Source of the DNA: Gonapodya prolifera JEL478
Taxonomy: Eukaryota > Monoblepharomycota > Monoblepharidomycetes > Monoblepharidales > Gonapodyaceae
DNA length: 64,000 nt
Assembly (NCBI GenBank): GCA_001574975.1
Contig: KQ965808.1
Location: forward strand, 124,001-188,000
Direction: 5' to 3'
The notes beneath the pieces are model-generated. The model did not search any database and had not been told where the DNA came from. It worked only from the letters and a program-made list of their open reading frames with translations. Of this stretch, positions 56,611 to 64,000 are shown piece by piece. Every line of letters starts with the position of its first letter. Position 1 is the stretch's first letter. The position numbers were made by a program, and so were the translations under genes.

Positions 56611-56764
56611 TATAATTGTAAGTTGGCCTCGGCTTACAGCGAGATAAGACCATGTCGTCGGATGCTATGCTTCAATGATTTTCTATGTGGTTGTTCGAAG
56701 GCCTTGAATTCATTTCATTCAAGTCAACCCGAACCGACCTCGTCGAACCACCGATCGCACTCCA

Positions 56765-58603
56765 ATGGCCGATCGCGGACAACACACACCTGACGACCGC
56801 GTGAGCACTCGCCAACCCCACTCTTACTCGCTCGATTTCCCTCCTTCAACCACGTACCGCCCCGCCACCCTCCCCGTCGCTCCTGCACGTCTGCACAGCC
56901 CGAATGGATCATCGACACAGACGCGGGTGTCGACGATGCCGGTACGTTCCCGTTCCCTCCCCCCNCCCTCTTCCTCCTCCCACCCGACGTCGGCTCTCCT
57001 CTCTTGCCCGCTTCCCCCTGATCCTTCCCGCCATCCCCCTCCCTGGATTGTGTCCCACTTCCCAGTCGCGATCCTCACAGCCCTGCACCCACCCTCCACC
57101 CTCGTCCCGCACCGCCCGCGGATCGTGGCCATCACATGCGTGGACGGAAACGTGACACTCGCGCAGGCCGTGCGGAACGCAAAGACCCTCGCCCTCGTGT
57201 CGCGGCGGCGGTGGGTGGAACTCGAAACCCTCCACACCGACCGCGACCGCGAGTGTACTCCGGACCCTCCGCCCAAGATCTACGCCGGCTCCGACGGCCC
57301 GCTCGTGCGCGGGATGCACTCGGGCGAGCGGTGGGAGGGGCATGGGCGGGACGGGTTGGGGAATATATCCTACGAGGCAGCGGCGCATGGGTTTCGGGAT
57401 CTCGTGGAAGAAGCACAAAGGGAGGTGGCGGTGGAAAGGGAGCACGCAAGTGTGGCCATGGCGCGGATGGCGAGGGAAAGGCCGGGGGTGTACACGGTTG
57501 TTGCTGTGGGGCCGTTGACGTGAGTTGCGCCGTTTGTGCAGGGGGAGCGAGCGAGCGAGCGAGGAGTGACTGGAAACTGGACGTCGAGGGCTCACGTGCC
57601 GCTGCATCTCTGGTGTAGGAACCTGGCGCTCGCAGCGCGGCTCGACAGCGAGTTTCTGCACAACGTGAAGGCGGTGTACGTCATGGGCGGGTCAATTCTC
57701 GGCAAGGGCAATATATCACGAACGGCCGAGTTTAATTTCTGGTGGGATCCTGAAGCAGGTACGTCTCTCTGACTTCCCCCGATATCGCCCAAGACCCGCA
57801 CTGACTCCCATACCCGCTGCCGACGCGACAAGCCCACATCCTCTTCTCGTCCACGCCGCGTCCCATCGCCGTCCTTCCCTGGGAAACCACCCTGGAGCAC
57901 TCCTTCCCCTGGACCGTCAAGGACCGTCTCTCGGCCCAGACAGATAACGTCCTGTCACGGTTTCTTGGGGCAATTACGGCGCACAACGAACGGACAGCGG
58001 GGGCGCGGAAGAGGCCAGAAGAGGGAAAAGGGGCGTTGGCGGATGTGGTGCAGGAAGTGGTGCAGGAGGTGCAGGAGGTGCAGAGGACCGGACCGAGGAC
58101 GTACCATGAGCATACGGCGGGACATGGGCAGTTGGGTGGGAAGTTTAACATGTGTGGTGAGATAATCTCCCCAGACGTCAGTGCCTTCTTCTCTACTGCA
58201 CCACTGACCGTATCCACTTCGCTTAACACCCCCCACCCCCCACCCCCACCAATCCGAAACGCAATCGTCAATCGAGAAAAGACCTGTACGCCATCCTTGC
58301 CGCCCTGACTGAAACGACCGTGACCAAATCCTACGAGTGTCACATGGAGATCGAGCTGAGCGGGAAGCATTCTCGAGGAATGTGCTGTATTGGTGAGTCG
58401 TCTGCAATCCTTACGTGCGAGTGTACTCTGTCAAATGATCTTGAATACTCATGCAATATCCTTTGGGTTCCGCGCTCGGTTAATCTGAAGCGTGGTCGGA
58501 GCATCTCCAAGGCGGACTCACACCGAACGCGCGGATTGTGGTTGGAATGGACGACACGGTTGTGCAGCGGATTCTAGGTGCGGTGTTCGGTGGCAGCGAG
58601 TAG
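56765..58603 (+). CDS. Nucleoside hydrolase (IUNH family)
   Basis: The short first exon (MADRGQHTPDDR) splices to PEWIIDTDAGVDDA, the calcium-binding DTDxGxDDA signature. Further exons read RIVAITCVDGNVTLAQAVRN, KIYAGSDGPLVRG, TVVAVGPLT|NLALAARLD, VKAVYVMGGSILGKGNISRT and AEFNFWWDPEA. These correspond to the NG/GCxN, GPLTN and EFN(F)xxDPEA blocks of nucleoside N-ribohydrolases, with the second-half Asp present. The C-terminal part (HILFSSTPRPIAVLPWETTL, DLYAILAALTETTVTKS, GMDDTVVQRILGAVFGGSE) completes the fold. The enzyme splits nucleosides into base and ribose for salvage. An N is at 56965 inside an intron. Six or so introns; one insert (VVQEVVQEVQEVQ) is repetitive. Confidence 0.85.
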
Positions 58604-58822
58604 GAGGAGGTGTGATGTGTAGCTGGTGGCATGGGAATGGGGCATGGCAGTTCGGTGACCGCTACATGTAATTAAAAAAAGTGTGGGTTTATTATTGAAC
58701 ACACAACCATCGACAATGTAAGAAACAAATATCCAGTACCAAGTCTTTTGTACCCACTAAGCGCCCCGGTGCGTCGACAACAGCGTCAACCAATCCGCCC
58801 CTCCGCCGTCACTGATTCGCCC

Positions 58823-60352
58823 ATGTCTCACGCACGCGACGTCGAGTACGTGTCGCCCGACTTACTCAGTGGTGGAATCCATGGAAGCAGAGCGGCAATC
58901 GGCGACATGCTTAAATCGGCGGGAGACGTGAGTTGACACTTTTGATCCACACACCGACAGTCCTCCCACTCCACCACGACTCTCACTCTCCTCCCACTCT
59001 CGCGCTAGTCATCCGGCGGCCCCAAACGCCAATCAGGTCAGACGTCCCTCCTCTCATACGCAAAACCAACCGGTTATCTCCTCGCAGCATGTAACGCACA
59101 CACGCTACAACAATTTGAATTTGCGGTGTTCGCCCAACCAGAACTCCCCCCCGTGCCCGACAAACAGCGCGAGACTAAATTCCGTAAGTCCATCATCTCC
59201 GCGACCTCGTCCTCGTCGACCACGCTGCCCCCGCACCAGTCTTCGAATGCAAACGCTTCTCCGCCTGCGTTCCCACCAGCTACAACCTCACGACCGCATT
59301 CCGGCAAAGTGACCCCACGTTCCTCACCGTCGCCGACGAGCTGCGGATGGGGCAGCTGTCCTCCTCGAGCGTCGCCTTTCTGCGTGGTCTCGAACGCACA
59401 CCGCCAGGGGGGGCAGGGACGGAACCCAGCGTGATTTATTCCAGACGGGAGGAGGTCGATAGGGGGAATGGGCAGCGGATGAGGGAGATTAGGGCCGATG
59501 AGAGGGAGTTTGCTGTGAGCCCCCTGCACGTCTTTTGTGTTGTCCCGTTCCCGTTGTAATCACTCGACGGGGCGTAACGCCAGGCCACGGACTCCGGCGA
59601 TCAAGCCAACATCACGAAACTGCAATCGTCGTGCATCGCCCCGAGCACGCTGAAGCTCAAACAAGACTCACTGGAGATGATCATCAAGAACAAGAACCAG
59701 ACGCTCGTCAATAGAGCGTTGGGGAAGGTCGTCGGGTTCATGGAGGATAGCGGCTTGCCGATTGTTAGGTGGTGAGTGTGTGCCGTGGGGTCGGGTGGGG
59801 GGTGTGCGGTGTGCGGAGTTGTTGATGTGTGTGTGGTGGGAAAGTTTGATAGGTACGCGGGGGATATGGAGTTGGAGCAGGAGGAGTGGACGCTGGAACA
59901 GAATGGTGCGTGCTGATGCCTCCATTCTACTTGAGCCTCTCGTTTCATATCCCGTGTGGTGCTTGGACAGGCCAAGTCGTCGCCCGACGGAGACAGATCC
60001 CCCTCGCCCTCGCTTGGACCACCAGCGTGCACAAGGCGCAGGGGCAGACTTTGGATAGGCTCAAGGTGGATCGGAGGTCGGTATTGTGAGTTGGTGTGCC
60101 TTGAGGTTGCTCTTCCATGGAGCGAGTGCTGAACACGTTTGTGGCGGCATGTGTAGTGAGAAGGGCCGGGCGAACGTCTCGCTTTCGAGGGCTACTTCAT
60201 TGGATTCACTGCAAATGTTGAATTTCGACCCGAAGAAAGTCCAAGTAAGTGTGGGCTCCAAGTTCTCTTACTTTTGAACGTCTCCTGACAACGTGCTGGT
60301 GCAGTGTCATCCAAAGGTGGTGGCGTGGCACAAGAAAATGTTCGGGGAGTAA
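58823..60352 (+). pseudogene. PIF1-family DNA helicase, C-terminal fragment
   Basis: Recognisable from the motif III region (FAQPELPPVPDKQRETKF) onward: [152 protein letters not shown] and a C-terminal HPKVVAWHKKMFGE. Motifs IV-VI are present and splice cleanly. No Walker A loop or DExx motif is visible between the previous gene (58603) and here. The short N-terminus (MSHARDVEYVSPDLLSGG) may be a worn remnant of the motif II region. Without motif I it cannot be an active ATPase. It is not a Helitron as far as seen: no Rep motif and no hairpin end. Confidence 0.65.
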
Positions 60353-60480
60353 ATGTTATATGGAAGAAAGCGGTTGGTTTACATATGCTGCATTTGTCTT
60401 TTCTGCACTCGAAGTGCTTCAAATACTAGATCGGATTGTGTCCTCAACTTAGCTTCTTCCATCGATTCCCCCATTACGAG

Positions 60481-61499
60481 ATGAAATTTGCCGTCTTTGG
60501 AGGAACTCAAGGAGTCGGACTGGAGTGCGTACATCCATTTGCCTCTCCATCTCGTGGACGTTGACCAATCACGACATCACCACCTTTGGAACCTCAATCC
60601 TTCCCCACAACCCCGACCAAAGGTTCATCAAGCAAGCTCTGGACCTCAATCCAAAACCGTCTCTTCGTGTGCTGGCGCGGATTCCCGAAAAGATTCCCAA
60701 GGAGCTCCGCGAAAATAACAACTCCTACTTCAACATTATTGTCCAAGGCGATGTTCGAGACCAAGAGGCGGTGGATAGTGTCGTCGAGGGGACGAGCGTG
60801 GTCATTCTTTCGCTTGGTGAGTTGTGTGGGGGAGCGGTCTGGGTTGTGGCCGCGTTGAGTTACTCCTTACCAGACGCTGACGCGACGGTTGATGTTCCGC
60901 GACACATGCATAGGAGACACCCAAAATCCGAGGAACCCAGATGGTGAGAAGGCGCATCACAGCTATTGTGTGTTCCTGTCCCAATCTGGCCAGACCTCGT
61001 TCGCGTAGCGGCGCGCCCTACCGATACTTGCTCTGCCGGAACCCCTGTTGTGCTCCATGCCATTAAGAAGCACAACGTTCAAAAGCTCATCTGCGTCACC
61101 AGCTATGGTTGTGGAGATTCGTGGGCAGACGTTCCGTGGTAACTAGAGCTACATGTATCGTGGAAGGAGTCCTGTTGATTGGCCGAACCTTTATCCATGG
61201 GCACCTTCGTGTCGACCCGCAGGTGGCTCAAGCCGGTCTTGTGGTACTACATTGGAGCTCCTCTGAGAGACAAGGATATCCAAGAACAGCAGATCAAAGA
61301 CTCGGGAATTCCCTTTGTGATTGTCCGACCGGAGGGACTACGCAAGACACCAAGGACGGGAGTCTATCGCGTCGTGGAGCATGTTAGCGAACTTGATGGA
61401 TTGCCAAGAGCAGATGTGGCTGACTTTTGCCTCAAGCTGGCCACAGATGAGGCGGAATGGGGGAAATGGGTGGGAAAGACGCCCACGCTACTTGCATGA
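60481..61499 (+). CDS. NAD(P)-binding (NmrA-type) protein, copy 1
   Basis: MKFAVFGGTQGVGLE gives the Rossmann GGTxGxG dinucleotide loop, ending at a donor. Later exons read RFIKQALDLNPKPSLRVLAR, IIVQGDVRDQEAVDSVVEGT SVVILSLG, GTPVVLHAIKKHNVQKLICV TSYGCGDSWADVPW, LKPVLWYYIGAPLRDKDIQE QQIKDSGIPFVIVRPEGL and WGKWVGKTPTLLA. The pattern is that of atypical short-chain dehydrogenase / NmrA-like proteins; a strict YxxxK catalytic pair is not evident, so catalysis or redox sensing is open. Four introns. Tandem duplicate of the next gene. Confidence 0.8.
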
Positions 61500-61788
61500 A
61501 ATCTGGTAATGATTTATCTGTTTTACGAGAACCAGTCGCCTTATTGCCATTACTGTTGATGATGCAGGAAGTGTCATCGACCCGAAGAAAACTTCTGCAG
61601 GGTAGATATATTGAGGGAGGGTTTACGGTGACGTGATGCAGTCGGCACTTTTTGTTTGTACTCAAATGCCGAATGAAAGAGTTCCTGGTGAAAGGGGGAG
61701 TAATCAGTGTTGCGACAACCAACAGCCCAACAGCAGTGGAATTCAACCGCCCCGAATTCAGCCGAACACCACCACCAAACGCTTCGCG

Positions 61789-62802
61789 ATGAAATTCGCC
61801 GTCTTCGGGGGAACGCAAGGAGTCGGACTGGAGTGTGTACAAGCAAACATCGGATTTCTCTCTCCATCCGGTCGACATTGATTTGTGTCACCATCGACCC
61901 CGCGATCAATGTCCATCTTGTCCTGGGAATCCCATGAAAGGTTCGTCAAGCAAGCCCTCGACCTCGATCCCAAACCCTCTGTCCGTCTCCTGGCCCGAAC
62001 TCCATCAAAAGTCCCCGCTGAGCTCAGCGAAAACGTGAACGCGGCCTTCACGACCGTTGTCGAAGGCGACATCCGAAACCAGGAGGCAGTGGAAAGCGTC
62101 GTCGAAGGATCCAATGTTGTAATTCTGTCTCTTGGTAAGTTCCGTGATGGGATGTCAGTAGGTTGCTCGAAAAAATTGCTGACCTGGCGTACGTTCCGCG
62201 ATGTACAAGGTAACACCAAAAGCCCTCAGAATCCAGATGGTAGGAGCGCTTTTTGCGGACTCTTTGCGCACGAGTCGAAACCCTGCTCTCTCCCATTCAC
62301 GTACTAGCGAGGCGCCCTATTGATACTTGCTCGGTTGGAACTCCTGTCGTCCTCAATGCCATGAAGAAGCACAACATTCAAAAACTTATTTGTGTTACCA
62401 GCGCTGGTGTCGGTGACTCGTGGGCGGACGTTCCGTGGTACGTTGAGCCCTCTCTACTCCGAAGTTCGAATATCATCTCGACATTATATTTCTGGTGTCA
62501 TCTGCATCACCCCCCAAACCAAAAGGTGGATCAAGCCGGTGATATGGTACTTTATTGGAGCCGCTCTGAAAGACAAGGACATCCAAGAACAACAGATCAA
62601 AGATTCAGGAATCCCATTCGTGATCATTCGTCCGGGCGGACTTCAAAACGCCCCCAGGACTGGTATCTATCGCGTCGCGGAGCACATTGCCGAGCTTGGG
62701 AGGGTAGCGAGGGCGGATGTGGCGGACCTTTGTGTCAAGTTGGCGACGGACGAGGCGGAATGGGCCAAATGGGTGGGAAAGACGCCGACGCAGATTGTTT
62801 GA
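61789..62802 (+). CDS. NAD(P)-binding (NmrA-type) protein, copy 2
   Basis: Same exon structure and sequence blocks as copy 1: MKFAVFGGTQGVGLE, RFVKQALDLDPKPSVRLLAR, VEGDIRNQEAVESVVEGSNV VILSLG, GTPVVLNAMKKHNIQKLICV TSAGVGDSWADVPW, IKPVIWYFIGAALKDKDIQE QQIKDSGIPFVIIRPGGL and WAKWVGKTPTQIV. It differs from copy 1 in SAG for SYG in the active-site strand and GG for EG near the C-terminus, which may alter substrate choice. Spacing from copy 1 is 289 nt, so each probably has its own promoter. Confidence 0.8.
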
Positions 62803-63054
62803 GTTGAATGATTGATTTTCATGTGCCATATCAGAAATAGTATCGTTGCTGATGAACAATCCCGAGCTTCGTCTGATTTCTCAACGATGCGACAGGTAAT
62901 AATAAAATTGAAGTGACCCGAGCAAGTATGTATCAAACTGGCGACACCGATCGTTGGCGATTTGTAGGCTTAGCATCACTTTGAAGTAATCTCTATTCAT
63001 ATTTTTCTTCACAAAAATCTTGCAAAAGGAAGCCACCAAATGCCAATCAGCTAA

Positions 63055-64000
63055 CTAGTCGGACCGAGCTGGACTGTACGAGTTGACGAATTCTTTAATC
63101 GACTTCGAAAAGGACGAAAGAGCCCACTGAGCCGCCGAGTCTCCCAATATTTGATGAACCCTTGTGGTTGGGTGGACCTGTGTATACGTCAGCAGGCGGA
63201 TCACACACTTTGTGGAAATGCAACTCTTCTAGTCGTCACTCACGTCGTCCCAAAAGAAGTACGAAGACTCATTTGCAGTCGTGCTGCAGTTCTGCGAGGG
63301 GCCGACCTTACAATTTAAACCGCACGAATGAGTCGATTCCGAACACAACCGGCTCGAGGACGGTGCTTGTATAGCCCTCACCAAACACGCTCCCGAAACG
63401 TTCCCGAACCCATACTTGGACGCATTCGCATTCAGTGTCTGAAACGCCTCGAATGCATCAAGGTACCACAAGCGCGTCGACGTCGCGTTGACCAGATTAG
63501 TGGCCGCTCCGGTGGCGTTGATGGCTGTGGTGGCGTTGGTGGTGTTCGTGGCGTTAAGAGTTCCTGTGACGTCAAGAAGCTCGCGGTTGTGCAGCTCAAC
63601 AATGGCCGAGGCGGTGGCAGACAAAGCGATCCGGGAGATGGGTCCTTGTGATTGGATGAACGGCGTAGAATCTATTGGCTGGCAGTCAAGAAGGTGGAAT
63701 ACTCGTTTTCTAATTGGGAAGTGGCACGTTTTGCTCGCTGAGATCCACTCACTGGAAGGTTAACGACCACGAGATCCACAGGACGAGCAACTGTGACAAT
63801 CTTCTCTATGTTCTTCTTGATGTCGTCCACCACGTTCCCCGGGAGCGCTTCGGTGAGGGAGCCGTTTGCAAACGCCCTTAAGTAATCATTGGCTCCGATC
63901 TCCAAGATGTAAAGATAGGAGGCGTTCCCGGTGGCAAGCGCGGAAATCGGAGATTGTGAGAAGATGGATACTTGATCGTTGACGGAGGGAATGAGGACCT
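63055..64000 (-). CDS. GDSL/SGNH hydrolase, plant-type, 3' part
   Basis: The gene enters from beyond the right edge; its start is not in the window. Visible blocks: EIGANDYLRAFANGS (block III, GxND), VARPVDLVVVNLPVSG, AIVELHNRELLDVTG, STRLWYLDAFEAFQTLNANA SKYGFGN, and ANESSYFFWDD joined across an intron (63241-63182) to VHPTTRVHQILGDSAAQWAL, which completes the block V DxxH pair. An Asn/Thr-rich insert (TLNATNTTNATTAINATGAA) rich in N-x-T sequons suggests a glycosylated secreted or surface protein. Family members are esterases/lipases. It ends at 63055. Confidence 0.8.

Noticed and set aside
56909-57661. 250-codon minus-strand open frame
   Set aside because: Antisense of the nucleoside hydrolase exon in GC-rich sequence, crossing a single N and introns.
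58823-60352. Helitron transposon
   Set aside because: The Pif1-type helicase motifs alone suggested it, but no Rep/HUH motif, TC start or CTRR-hairpin end is visible.
1-64000. CRISPR array, prophage or bacterial operon
   Set aside because: No regularly spaced identical repeats and no polycistronic layout; the genes are intron-bearing and eukaryotic.

Overview
The window looks like a scaffold from a draft nuclear genome of an early-diverging, probably zoosporic (chytrid-like) fungus. Genes carry many short introns (about 50-80 nt) with GT(A/G)AGT-type donors. The gene content is fungal: VPS18, eL24, a CE18 polysaccharide deacetylase, a VID27-like protein, an IPT-ankyrin MGA2/SPT23-like protein, an SFP1-like zinc-finger protein, F-box/LRR genes and a MYND gene pair. 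Intergenic distances are small. Two runs of N (16282-16326 and 35396-35513) and scattered single N mark assembly gaps. The exact lineage is inference.

Left part (1-17 kb). A signal-peptide/transmembrane/SH3 protein with two exon-duplicated eight-cysteine modules (282-2672, minus) is divergently paired with VPS18 (3009-7191, plus). Two tandem mitochondrial-type HHE (hemerythrin-like) genes follow on minus (7465-8436, 8632-9883), both with a 10-nt microexon. Then come poorly resolved sequence, a decayed C2H2 zinc-finger gene (11601-12750), a decayed MFS transporter (12917-13877, minus), a methyltransferase (14058-15704, minus), a TA-flanked element with inverted repeats (15880-16511) and a tRNA-Val(UAC) gene (16555-16627).

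Middle (17-41 kb). An ACOT9-type acyl-CoA thioesterase, three divergent and mostly frame-broken F-box/leucine-rich-repeat genes, an unrecognised proline/serine-rich gene, eL24 with a 5-nt first exon, an IPT-ankyrin regulator, a VID27-like protein, a large secreted CE18 deacetylase whose intron holds GC-rich palindromes, an SFP1-like zinc-finger gene, and a secreted GH5 glycosidase with an in-frame stop.

Right part (41-64 kb). A tandem pair of MYND-finger genes, one split by a solo LTR with a perfect 5-bp target duplication; a TPR-J-domain co-chaperone with a very long low-complexity N-terminus; a fourth F-box/LRR copy; a CsbD-like stress protein; a RING protein with vWA-family flanks but no vWA domain; a small coiled-coil gene; a nucleoside hydrolase; a PIF1 helicase C-terminal fragment; two tandem NAD(P)-binding (NmrA-type) paralogues; and the 3' part of a GDSL/SGNH hydrolase running off the window.

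No operon-like logic is expected or seen. The themes are housekeeping trafficking, translation and folding genes, secreted cell-wall enzymes, and lineage-specific duplicated families (HHE, F-box/LRR, MYND, NmrA) at different stages of divergence and decay. For VPS18, the SH3 protein, HHE copy B and eL24 I traced every intron, and the spliced lengths are exact multiples of three.
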